Shown: piece by piece, positions 11,398-20,091 of the stretch
Layout: every line of letters starts with the position of its first letter
How positions within the stretch are numbered: the stretch's first letter is position 1
Assembly: GCA_019828565.1 (NCBI GenBank)
Contig: JAHDYR010000053.1
Coordinates: forward strand, 868,001-932,000
Reading direction: 5' to 3'
Length of the DNA stretch: 64,000 nt
Source: Carpediemonas membranifera
Lineage: Eukaryota > Fornicata
The notes under the pieces: model-generated
The model's database searches: none
Seen by the model: only the letters and a program-made list of their open reading frames with translations
Told to the model about the DNA's origin: nothing
Made by a program: the position numbers and the translations under genes

Positions 11398-11726
11398 GAT
11401 ATACGGATTTCAGACTTTCTGCCTGCACGACCTCAAATGTTGACTCCCCTCGGCACCGAAAAGGCACCTATATCCATGAATACCCTCTACAGTGATGTAT
11501 CCACCCGATAAATGGATTTCAAATTTGTCGGGTCTCATGATAAATGGATTTCAGACTTTCGTACTGTTGGCCATCTGAGAATTTATGAACGACCTCTAGA
11601 ATATTTTGAATGCAAGAACGTGCCTATGGCACTCTATTGTACCCCTGAACACGGTTTGACCACTGTTTTGGGCATTTGGAGAGATTCGAATTTTTGTGCA
11701 TGACGAAAGTCTGAAATCCGTATATC
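11398..11726. mobile_element. MITE-like 329-bp segment with perfect 22-bp inverted ends
   Basis: Bases 11398-11419 and 11705-11726 are exact inverted copies (GATATACGGATTTCAG...). Inside, related pieces with GATAAATGGATTTCA occur twice in direct orientation. No clear target duplication is seen. The right end stops one base before the ATG of the 462-aa gene, so this segment may supply its 5' UTR or promoter. Confidence 0.65.
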
Positions 11727-11727
11727 G

Positions 11728-13116
11728 ATGGAAGGAAGCCCGCAGGAGATGGAAACAACCATGGAAGCTATGAAAGAAGCTTGGTTGAACAAGATTAAGA
11801 AGAAATCTTCCCGGAAAGCGGTCGCAAACAACCTTTCGCGGTTCGTTCAATTCTTACAACGTGAGCGAGGGAGTACCGAGGATGAAGCGCTCTCCGTGAT
11901 CCGATCCGAGGAGGTTAGATCGCTTGTGCCCGGTTTTGCTGCATCATTGAACAAGGCAACCGCTGCTGTCACTCTCAGTGCCGTCAACTCATTCCGAAAC
12001 TCCGGCAGAGACAATGTCAAGCCGCTTGGGCAGTTTGAGCCTGTCGCATCGGAAGCTATTGTCCGACTAGTCTTCCCCTACAATGCGCTGGCTCTTATCA
12101 TCAGCCACACGGGCATGACTGCCACATCAGCCCGCGATATTGATGTGAGCGAGCTCCAGATTCCCCCGGAACTCTCTGACTGGTTGCTATTCACCGGGGC
12201 ACCATCTGCGATGTCCGCTGTGATGCCTAGCACCTTCTCGCAGGCTCTCAAGTCGGTCGGGCTGAGTGTTAACCAGCTTCGCTATGCGCCCACTGTGCAT
12301 GTCGATCTCAATCAGCTCAAGAAGCGGGTGATTGAGACACAAAGACGGACTGGCAGGCCCAGGGATCCGATCAAGGTTCGTAAGGTCATTAAGGACAAGC
12401 GCATCAGCCTGACCGATGAGCAGTTCAGGCATCAGTTGGCGTCCAGTCACTTAACGACCACGCGGCGCCCAACGATCCTCGATCTCAACCCGGAGATCCG
12501 AAGCTCTGCTGACCTGGTGCCGCCGACGCTCGATGACTGGCTTTACAACAAGCTCAGGATTAGGATGGTCCAGCTCCACGACCAGCGTAAGCCCGAGGGG
12601 GGCGACACGGGGGAGGGTGAGTCTGACGATGAGGCGCTGTTTGACGAGACAGCTGGCGAGGCAGAGATGCCGGAGACCGCAGTGGAGGGCGAGTTTGACG
12701 ATGAGGCCGGGTTGGAGATGCTGGAAGGAGAGTGGGAGGATGAGGAGAGTTCAGACAGCGATGCCGAGGATAGCCTCGTCGACAACCTGTCATTTCTTCA
12801 GTCACAACAGGTTGAGTGTGATATGTCTGAGAGAGATACCGATGAGGGTGTCCGTAGCGGGGCCAATGGAAGTGGGCTCGCTCCGCTCTATGACGCTATG
12901 AAGACCAGGGAGCCCAGCAGACGCATTCGCCTTCGCCGCTATCACGAGAGCGAGTCAGACTTGGGCAGCAGCAGCGACAGCGAGGACGGGATGCCGAAGC
13001 TGCCCGTTGAGGCCTTTGAGCACATCCGTGATGCCGGGATGACAACTGTGAGGCTGACGAGGGCCGAGTATGACGACCTGATGGAGAAGAGAGAGCAGGA
13101 AAAGCATCAGAAGTAA
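11728..13116 (+). CDS. 462-aa T protein, possible degenerate tyrosine recombinase
   Basis: Single exon from an ATG at 11728. Residues 20-110 resemble the helical core-binding domain of tyrosine recombinases (RKAVANNLSRFVQFLQ). Three later segments recall the catalytic half: HTGMTATSARDIDVSEL near 127-143 where TGLRxSE would lie, LSVNQLRYA near 179-187 where HxLRxT would lie, and SSHLTTTRRP near 239-248 where GHSSxxTTxxY would lie. The usual catalytic Arg and His are not conserved at these places, so activity is doubtful. The C-terminal 170 residues are strongly acidic (E/D/S runs) and end in a basic helix. It could be a DNA-binding or structural protein instead. Confidence 0.45.
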   Translation: MEGSPQEMETTMEAMKEAWLNKIKKKSSRKAVANNLSRFVQFLQRERGSTEDEALSVIRSEEVRSLVPGFAASLNKATAAVTLSAVNSFRNSGRDNVKPLGQFEPVASEAIVRLVFPYNALALIISHTGMTATSARDIDVSELQIPPELSDWLLFTGAPSAMSAVMPSTFSQALKSVGLSVNQLRYAPTVHVDLNQLKKRVIETQRRTGRPRDPIKVRKVIKDKRISLTDEQFRHQLASSHLTTTRRPTILDLNPEIRSSADLVPPTLDDWLYNKLRIRMVQLHDQRKPEGGDTGEGESDDEALFDETAGEAEMPETAVEGEFDDEAGLEMLEGEWEDEESSDSDAEDSLVDNLSFLQSQQVECDMSERDTDEGVRSGANGSGLAPLYDAMKTREPSRRIRLRRYHESESDLGSSSDSEDGMPKLPVEAFEHIRDAGMTTVRLTRAEYDDLMEKREQEKHQK

Positions 13117-13256
13117 ATGAACGAAGTAAATATGTCGTGGGAATGACTCAAACACTGACTAAGCCATCGACTTGGCGCAGCTGACCAGACAGTCAGATAT
13201 ACATTCATTTATTCCTGTCTCGCTCTCTTGCCTGTCGGAGACCAGCGGATTGAGAT

Positions 13257-13512
13257 CGAGCCATAAAGTGCACCAATAGTGGGAACCGACTTCCCACTAT
13301 TTTCTCAGTGCCAATGAGCTATAGAGCTTTATTGAGGATATAAGCTTGCATAATAACACATCAATAGCGTCTGACGGCCGCTATGGCCCATGATACTCAT
13401 TAACAACATCAAACGAGTCAAAGGAACCACGAAACCACACAAGGAACGAGCTAGAAGAAACAATAGGAACTTTAATTGCATAAACAACATCAATACTGCC
13501 ACCAACTGTCCA
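13257..13512 (+). repeat. 256-bp direct repeat, right copy
   Basis: About 99 percent identical to 8526-8781 and in the same orientation. It lies 140 bases after the 462-aa gene. Confidence 0.88.
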
Positions 13513-13540
13513 TTGGATTCCAGAAATAGCCATTGTCTCT

Positions 13541-14104
13541 TCTGGAACGTCCGGGAGAGAGCACAGGGGAGAGAGCCCCAGGAGAAGAGAGCCCGGGGGA
13601 ACGTCCGGGAGAGAGCACGGGGGAGAGAGCCCGGGGGAACGTCCAAGAGAGAGCACGGGGGAGAGAGCCCCGGGAGAAGAGAGCCCGGGGGAACGTCCGG
13701 GAGAGAGCACGGGGGAGAGAGCCCGGGGGAACGTCCAAGAGAGAGCACAGGGGAGAGAGCCCCAGGAGAAGAGAGCCCGGGGGAACGTCCGAGAGCACGG
13801 GGAGAGAGCCCGAGAAGAGAGCCCGGGGAACGTCCAAGAGAGAGCACGGGGAGAGAGCCCGGAGAAGAGAGCCCGGGGAACGTCCGGAGAGCACGGGGAG
13901 AGAGCCCGGGAGAAGAGAGCCCGGGGAACGTCCAAGAGAGAGCACGGGGAGAGAGCACGGAGAAGAGAGCCCGGGGAACGTCCGGGAGAGAGCACGGGGA
14001 GAGAGCCCGGGGAACGTCCAAGAGAGAGCACGGGGAGAGAGCCCCGGGAGAAGAGAGCCCGGGGAACGTCCGGGAGAGAGCACGGGGAGAGCACGGGGAG
14101 AGAT
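13541..14104 (+). repeat. GA-rich minisatellite (about 560 bp)
   Basis: Variable units of roughly 35-65 bases combine GAACGTCC, GAGAGAGCACGGG and GAGAGCCCGGG. Open frames on both strands through it (Arg/Glu/Gly-rich or Leu/Ser/Pro-rich) are products of the repeat and not genes. Confidence 0.85.
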
Positions 14105-14107
14105 ATT

Positions 14108-14197
14108 GGGGCCCCGAAAACGCCAGCACCACCGCAAGTAAGCTATTTTATTGCAAAATACTCTACTTGCGCTGGTACTACAGCGTTTTCGCGGCCC
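14108..14197. repeat. Foldback hairpin 1 with CCCCGAAAACGCC tip
   Basis: Imperfect inverted arms of about 35-40 bases, starting GGGCCCCGAAAACGCC on the left and ending GCGTTTTCGCGGCCC on the right, around an AT-rich loop. Related to the hairpin at 14362-14450. Confidence 0.7.
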
Positions 14198-14361
14198 TTG
14201 CCCATCATTCGTCGTCTGATTTTTTCGTGCAGAATTCAAACGAGTGCCGCCTGGCAGAGGCTGAGCATCTGAGCGTGGTCCCTGCGGTATCACTCGTCAG
14301 GCATAGCTCCCGGGCATGCTCACGAAAATTCAGGTGCAGATTTGGGAGCAGAATGATCGAC

Positions 14362-14450
14362 GAACCCCGAAAACGCCATAACCGGCACCAGTGAGCATAT
14401 CTTCGTTGATGAAGCTCATTGGTGTTGGTATTATGGCGTTTTCGGGGTTC
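14362..14450. repeat. Foldback hairpin 2 with CCCCGAAAACGCC tip
   Basis: It starts GAACCCCGAAAACGCC and ends GGCGTTTTCGGGGTTC. The 40-base arms pair nearly throughout. It shares the terminal 13 bases with hairpin 1, so the two are members of one small foldback family. Confidence 0.8.
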
Positions 14451-14459
14451 TAATACTGT

Positions 14460-14690
14460 ACTCCTCATCTCTGGCGCCCTCATCCTGGCGCCCTCATCCT
14501 GGCGCCTCATCCCTGGCGCCTCATCTCTGGCGCCCTCATCCTGGCGCCTCATCTCTGGCGCCCTCATCCTGGCGCCCTCGTCCTGGCGCCTCATCTCTGG
14601 CGCCTCATCTCTGGCGCCTCATCTCTGGCGCCCTCATCCTGGCGCCTCATCCCTGGCGCCTCATTCCTGGCGCCCTCATCGCAGCGCCCA
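14460..14690 (+). repeat. CTCATCCTGGCGCC minisatellite
   Basis: About 15 tandem units of 13-16 bases with core TCATC(TC)CTGGCGCC(C). It directly follows the second hairpin. Confidence 0.88.
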
Positions 14691-16229
14691 CACAGCACCC
14701 CTACGCCAGCGCCACGACGCCACCCTCAGCGCCACGCCAGCCCCGCATCACCGGCGCCCTCAACAGCAAGTTCCATCATCCACATCACTCCCTAACAACA
14801 TCAACGACTCGCCTACCACCGACAGCGATGGCGAAGTCTGCGTTGATGTCGCCAGTGCCAACCCAGCTGGCATACGCGTCGCAATGAATGTAAATGTTTA
14901 CGTGTTCTCTTCGTCCCTTCTATCGTCCAGGATCTGCTGTCAGACGTCCATGAGCGATCATCCCTTATCCTGCGGAGCAGCCCAACATCAGCTCAAGCGG
15001 TTCTGAGCATGCGTACAATGCTTCTGGGGCATGCAGAGTGATCATGTAGGAGCTTTATCACGATTCCAGGCTAGTTAGTGAGGGAATTCGTCTGCAGTTC
15101 CCGGCAAATCTCATTATCTCCATTATTGCTGCAGTATTCAAAGTAAACGCGAACAACACGATCTATCTCCATTCATTGGCGCCTCGAGGAGCGCTTCAGT
15201 CCCTCTAGAGCGTGCTTCAGCAGCATTTCGATCGAGATTAAAAATCACCCGAATTCTAGCTCTGTTCTGTGGCCGCTGCAGGCACCGCTGGGCGCGATAG
15301 AGCTCGGAGCGGCGTTGTCTGCCAAAAATACCTATTTGCTCCCGGTGAAAATTGAACCCACGATCAGGGGGCTGTGTACAAAGCCTCTTCCCTCTATGCC
15401 ACGACTTATGGGAAATCCGCCCTTATTAATCTCCCTACAGGGAATATAGGCCATTTTGGAGGTATGAGCGACCGGGAGGGGGGGAATGGGGGACATTTAT
15501 GGTATGGCTGGACTCTACTCGGGCAGACTTTATGATAAGGCTCAGATCAGACCTCTACGACAGCTATACGAGGAGAAACGAGCCAAGCAGCGCGCTAGCG
15601 GCCCATGGCCGCAGCAGCGCCCAGCAAAGCTCAGCTATAGGGTCACCTGAGGCCCCAAATGGCGTGCTGATCAGGTCGACTCCCATCTATTGACTTGGTA
15701 ATTGCAGAGGGCGTCTGAACGCGATGTCCTAATAACCGACTTGGTCGGAGCGGTTCGGCGATGACTCCGTTGTATTCCACACCTTCTTCTGATGCCGAAA
15801 CATGCAGTCCTTTAGAGTCAACGCGCGTCCTGTCCGTCAGGCATGAAGGGCATTCAGCAGAGGCATTGCTGCGGTCTGCAGGCTGCCCTAGCGCTTCAGG
15901 ATGGCCAACTGCATGATCTGGACCCATGTCTATCAAATCCATTTTGATCACATCAAACGTGTGTCAAATCCGGCAAATCGATTTTGCGATAAAAAAAGGG
16001 GCAGAAGGGAGGAAGCGACCCATACGGCGTACTTATGGACCATTTCCTCCCACCTGCCCGTTTTTTGAGTCTCAACTCTCAATTCCAATTTGTCCCTATG
16101 TTACTTTTTTCTAGCAGGATTTAAAGTTTGATACTGCGCATGCGTATTGCTTAGGAATAGCCAAGTACTACCATACCACTTTGAAGATCCAGCTCCGGCT
16201 CATCGTCGAGTTCATTTTTTCTTGCAAAA
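14691..16229. other. Right non-coding part of T
   Basis: No gene is recognised. It contains a foldback at about 15992-16066 and otherwise unstructured sequence. Frames up to about 195 codons read into the minisatellite and have no motifs. Confidence 0.4.
15992..16066. repeat. Foldback with G-rich arms
   Basis: A left arm around AAAAAAGGGGCAG and a right arm around CTGCCCGTTTTTT are inverted copies with a few mismatches over about 24 bases. Confidence 0.6.
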
Positions 16230-16303
16230 TGACTTAAAGTCAAGTTTTGTCCTTGACTTTAAGTCACAAAAACTTGACTTGAAGTCAAGGAATTGACAGT
16301 ATG
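16230..16303 (-). repeat. Right terminal inverted repeat of T (74 bp)
   Basis: Reverse complement of 6778-6851 with one mismatch. It ends GACAGTATG, followed by the AT duplication. Confidence 0.92.
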
Positions 16304-16305
16304 AT

Positions 16306-17585
16306 GCGGTGCAACAGTCGAGGCAGATGATCACGCCACGTGGATCTCCGAGGTTCACGGAGGCATACACGGCCATCTCGGAGCGAGAGCGACGGTGAAC
16401 AAGCTTATATCGCTCGGTAGGAGGTGGAGGGGCATGTATAAGGACGCAGAGGAGTTTGTCCAGTCGTGTCCTGTGTGCCAGGTCACGCGCAAGACGGCCA
16501 AGCCCGTCCAACACTTGTGCCACCGTACGGCAGGTCGCCTGCCGTTTGATGTCGTGCAGGTAGACACGATCGGACCCATCGCGGAGAGCGAGGGTCTGCG
16601 GTACGTGTGCGTGTTAATTGACACGTACTCGAAGCTAACTATGCTGGTCCCCACGCGTTCGACGGACGCAGATGCCGCGGCAGGGGCAATTTTGGCCTGG
16701 GTGGGTCACTACGGAATTCCCCGGGTGATTCACAGCGACGGGGGCAGCCAGTATAGAAATAAGCTGATTGACGCTCTAATGGAAAGGCTCGGGTCGCAAC
16801 ATCACGTCGGCACGCCTTACCGCCCGGGTTCTCAAGGAATAGTTGAGAGGGTCAACGCCGAGGTTAAGAGGCATCTAGAGACGCTAATGCTCGATCTGCA
16901 GGAGTTTAGATGGACGCGGCTACTACCTTTGGCTCAGTACATCATTAATTCAACATCTGTGGCCAGGACAGGCCTATCGCCACTGAATTTGCTTTATAAC
17001 CAAGACGTGGTCGTAAGACCAGAAGAGATCATGAGCAATGAGAGCAAGATGCCATTTGAGGCCTTCAAGCGCAGCCTGGAACTACAGAGAGTCATCCAAG
17101 ACCAGGCGCTGCAACAACAAACACCATCAGAAGCATCACACGTGGCCCTATCGAACAAGCCAGTGCTGGTAACGACCACTGTCGGCCGCCGCACGAAGCT
17201 GGCTGGGCCAATGTGGTGCCAGGGACCCGCAGAGTCGCCGAACGTTTACTACGTGGAGAACCTGACGACAGGCGTAGTGGCTAAGGTCCATGCCGAGCGT
17301 CTAAGACATTTTGAGTCTGACGCGACAAGGGCTGAGTTGACACGGCTCGCGGCCCAGAGAGTTGACGAATATGTCGTAGAAGCGATCGACTCTCACAAAT
17401 TTGAGGACGGCGTCCTTCACCTACATGTGCTGTGGGAGGGGTACCTCGAGGAAGAGGCGACATGGGAACGCTTCAACGCCGACCTTGATGAACTTAGGGC
17501 GTTTGAGGAGTACCTCGCAGACAAACCGAGTTTGCGCAGAAAACTCCGAGGTCAAAGGAAATTAGCTTCCTATAGGCAGCGCTAA
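16306..17585 (+). pseudogene. Element A Gag-Pol, 3' part (integrase, chromodomain)
   Basis: Continuation of the frame broken by T. An HHCC finger comes first (HGHLGARAT... then CPVC), then the integrase catalytic residues at about D938, D997 and E1033 of the full protein. The last two are 36 residues apart, as in DX35E integrases. The C-terminal 80 residues contain a chromodomain-like segment (VEAIDSHK, LHVLWEGYLEEEATWE), which in chromoviruses steers integration to particular chromatin. It has no start of its own. The stop TAA is at 17583-17585. Confidence 0.88.
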
Positions 17586-17884
17586 TAACCAACGGCTCAT
17601 CAAAAAGCCATTTTGGGGTTTTGCCCAGTTGGTGACCGCAGCCTAGGGGGGAAGAGCAGAACGTTGGAATCTAGTTACTGATATTGGTTATTTCTTATGT
17701 TCTACACCATTCTGTCCGCTATTTGTTCGTTTAGAACAGCGTTCTTCAGACTATTGTGCTCAATTGCGTTTTTGACTTCACTGGAGTCGGTCTGGCGGGT
17801 TTTGCATTTCGCCGGACTTGAACCGTTAGAATTTTTGCTGACGGTTGGGAGGCACGTTTGAGCTTGTGGACGGTTTGGGATCAT
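17586..17884 (+). other. 3' non-coding region of element A
   Basis: About 300 bases between the Pol stop and the polypurine tract. The same sequence in inverse orientation occurs at 18544-18842 in element C. No gene. Confidence 0.75.
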
Positions 17885-17893
17885 GGGGGGAAG
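17885..17893 (+). promoter_or_regulatory. Polypurine tract of element A
   Basis: GGGGGGAAG lies directly before the 3' LTR, as expected for plus-strand priming. Element D has GGGAGGGAAG in the same position. Confidence 0.8.
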
Positions 17894-17987
17894 TGTCATG
17901 ACGACCTCATTTAATGATCAGTCTTATTTGGTCAATGATCTCAAACCTGCTTCTAAATTTCACTCTCTCAATTGTTTGGGTACCACA
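17894..17987 (+). repeat. 3' LTR of element A (94 bp)
   Basis: Same sequence as 4116-4209. It is followed by the TACGC duplication. Confidence 0.93.
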
Positions 17988-18440
17988 TACGCCTAAAGAG
18001 CTCCAACGAGACTGTATCGTCACTCAACTCGTCAAGAGTCGAGTCTTGCTCCTGGTCGCGATGATTACACCAAGAGGACGTAACTTTTCAATGTTTGTTT
18101 CTCTTTTGGGGGATAATGTCGATGGGGCAATTTCTGCCGCCTGTGGCGCAGTTCGGGCCGAGTTGCAGAGATTGCAGAGACGAGGCACAACTCAGCGGGC
18201 CCACATCGCCATCACCGCCGTGCGCCAGAGTTTGCATCGGCCCGCTCGGGATGGGGTCCATTACTTCGACCAAGTGGCCCCTGCCCGTCGCCTTCGCCGC
18301 CCGCGACAGGCTGACCGCCAGCCTGATGACGGACCAGCCGCAGCTGTGCAGCAACAGGGTTCCGGAAACACTACACAGGGGGACGGCGAGGAGGATGGTA
18401 TGGCATTTGGCGACACCGACGATGACAATATCGGAGGGTA

Positions 18441-18534
18441 TGTGGTACCCAAACAATTGAGAGAGTGAAATTTAGAAGCAGGTTTGAGATCATTGACCAA
18501 ATAAGACTGATCATTAAATGAGGTCGTCATGACA
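18441..18534 (-). repeat. 3' LTR of element C (94 bp)
   Basis: Reverse complement of the A LTR. The polypurine tract CTTCCCCCC (plus-strand view) follows at 18535-18543. Confidence 0.93.
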
Positions 18535-18842
18535 CTTCCCCCCATGATCCCAAACCGTCCACAAGCTCAAACGTGCCTCCCAACCGTCAGCAAAAATTCT
18601 AACGGTTCAAGTCCGGCGAAATGCAAAACCCGCCAGACCGACTCCAGTGAAGTCAAAAACGCAATTGAGCACAATAGTCTGAAGAACGCTGTTCTAAACG
18701 AACAAATAGCGGACAGAATGGTGTAGAACATAAGAAATAACCAATATCAGTAACTAGATTCCAACGTTCTGCTCTTCCCCCCTAGGCTGCGGTCACCAAC
18801 TGGGCAAAACCCCAAAATGGCTTTTTGATGAGCCGTTGGTTA

Positions 18843-19999
18843 TTAGCGCTGCCTATAGGAAGCTAATTTCCTTTGACCTCGGAGTTTTCTGCGCAAACTC
18901 GGTTTGTCTGCGAGGTACTCCTCAAACGCCCTAAGTTCATCAAGGTCGGCGTTGAAGCGTTCCCATGTCGCCTCTTCCTCGAGGTACCCCTCCCACAGCA
19001 CATGTAGGTGAAGGACGCCGTCCTCAAATTTGTGAGAGTCGATCGCTTCTACGACATATTCGTCAACTCTCTGGGCCGCGAGCCGTGTCAACTCAGCCCT
19101 TGTCGCGTCAGACTCAAAATGTCTTAGACGCTCGGCATGGACCTTAGCCACTACGCCTGTCGTCAGGTTCTCCACGTAGTAAACGTTCGGCGACTCTGCG
19201 GGTCCCTGGCACCACATTGGCCCAGCCAGCTTCGTGCGGCGGCCGACAGTGGTCGTTACCAGCACTGGCTTGTTCGATAGGGCCACGTGTGATGCTTCTG
19301 ATGGTGTTTGTTGTTGCAGCGCCTGGTCTTGGATGACTCTCTGTAGTTCCAGGCTGCGCTTGAAGGCCTCAAATGGCATCTTGCTCTCATTGCTCATGAT
19401 CTCTTCTGGTCTTACGACCACGTCTTGGTTATAAAGCAAATTCAGTGGCGATAGGCCTGTCCTGGCCACAGATGTTGAATTAATGATGTACTGAGCCAAA
19501 GGTAGTAGCCGCGTCCATCTAAACTCCTGCAGATCGAGCATAGCGTCTCTAGATGCCTCTTAACCTCGGCGTTGACCCTCTCAACTATTCCTTGAGAACC
19601 CGGGCGGTAAGGCGTGCCGACGTGATGTTGCGACCCGAGCCTTTCCATTAGAGCGTCAATCAGCTTATTTCTATACTGGCTGCCCCCGTCGCTGTGAATC
19701 ACCCGGGGAATTCCGTAGTGACCCACCCAGGCCAAAATTGCCCCTGCCGCGGCATCTGCGTCCGTCGAACGCGTGGGGACCAGCATAGTTAGCTTCGAGT
19801 ACGTGTCAATTAACACGCACACGTACCGCAGACCCTCGCTCTCCGCGATGGGTCCGATCGTGTCTACCTGCACGACATCAAACGGCAGGCGACCTGCCGT
19901 ACGGTGGCACAAGTGTTGGACGGGCTTGGCCGTCTTGCGCGTGACCTGGCACACAGGACACGACTGGACAAACTCCTCTGCGTCCTTATACATGCCCCT
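18843..19999 (-). pseudogene. Element C integrase part with 1-bp frameshift
   Basis: It matches the integrase and chromodomain of A. Near 19541 the C copy reads GCTATGC where A reads GCTAATGC. This single-base loss shifts the frame shortly after the catalytic Glu. The N-terminal edge at 19999 is the D insertion. The copy is therefore inactive twice over. Confidence 0.88.
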
Positions 20000-20065
20000 T
20001 GTGCCGTGCTAGGGCCCAGAAATATGATAAAGACTGTTTTACGAATTCCGCAGGTTAAGGGCACA
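20000..20065 (-). repeat. 3' LTR of element D (66 bp)
   Basis: Identical in length and ends to 24853-24918. Confidence 0.92.
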
Positions 20066-20091
20066 CTTCCCTCCCAATGCGTGTCGCACGA

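Larger units (their letters stand above)
6778..16303. mobile_element. Element T: 9.5-kb TIR element inside element A
   Basis: Both ends carry the same 74-bp sequence in inverted orientation with one mismatch, starting CATACTGTCAATTCC. The 2-bp sequence AT flanks it (6776-6777 and 16304-16305). The uninterrupted sister C has GCCTATGCGG at the matching place, so the target is known exactly. Inside are an intron-containing OTU-like gene (minus), a 462-aa gene (plus), a possible 76-aa gene, 256-bp direct repeats, foldbacks and minisatellites. I do not recognise a DDE transposase, reverse transcriptase or DNA polymerase. It may be non-autonomous, or may use the 462-aa protein as recombinase. I know of no superfamily that it matches. 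Confidence 0.88.
4116..17987 (+). mobile_element. Element A: complete short-LTR Ty3/gypsy element, split by T
   Basis: Two identical-length 94-bp LTRs (4116-4209 and 17894-17987) begin TGTCATGAC and end GGTACCACA. The 5-bp duplication TACGC flanks the element (4111-4115 and 17988-17992). Internally there is one Gag-Pol frame, a 3' non-coding segment of about 300 bp and a polypurine tract. The 9526-bp element T sits inside, between RNase H and integrase. Removing T and one copy of its AT duplication leaves 4344 bp. Sister element C is 4334 bp without D, and the difference is fully explained by one 9-bp and one 1-bp indel. Confidence 0.93.

Noticed and set aside
8526..13512. 256-bp repeats as LTRs of a retrotransposon
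   Set aside because: The ends are not TG...CA, no primer site or polypurine tract is seen, and no RT lies between them.
13390..14394. Long open frames on both strands through the GA-rich array
   Set aside because: The frames arise from the minisatellite unit lengths; the products are simple repeats.
13541..14690. CRISPR-like array
   Set aside because: The units are contiguous tandem repeats without unique spacers, and the genome is eukaryotic.
14419..15006. 195-codon frame starting before the CTGGCGCC array
   Set aside because: Its N-terminal part is translation of the tandem repeat, and the remainder has no motif.
6778..16303. Reading T as a Tc1/mariner element with TA target duplication
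   Set aside because: The sister copy shows GCCTATGCGG at the empty site, which fits a 2-bp AT duplication outside CATACTG but not TA at the internal TACTG position. No mariner transposase is visible.
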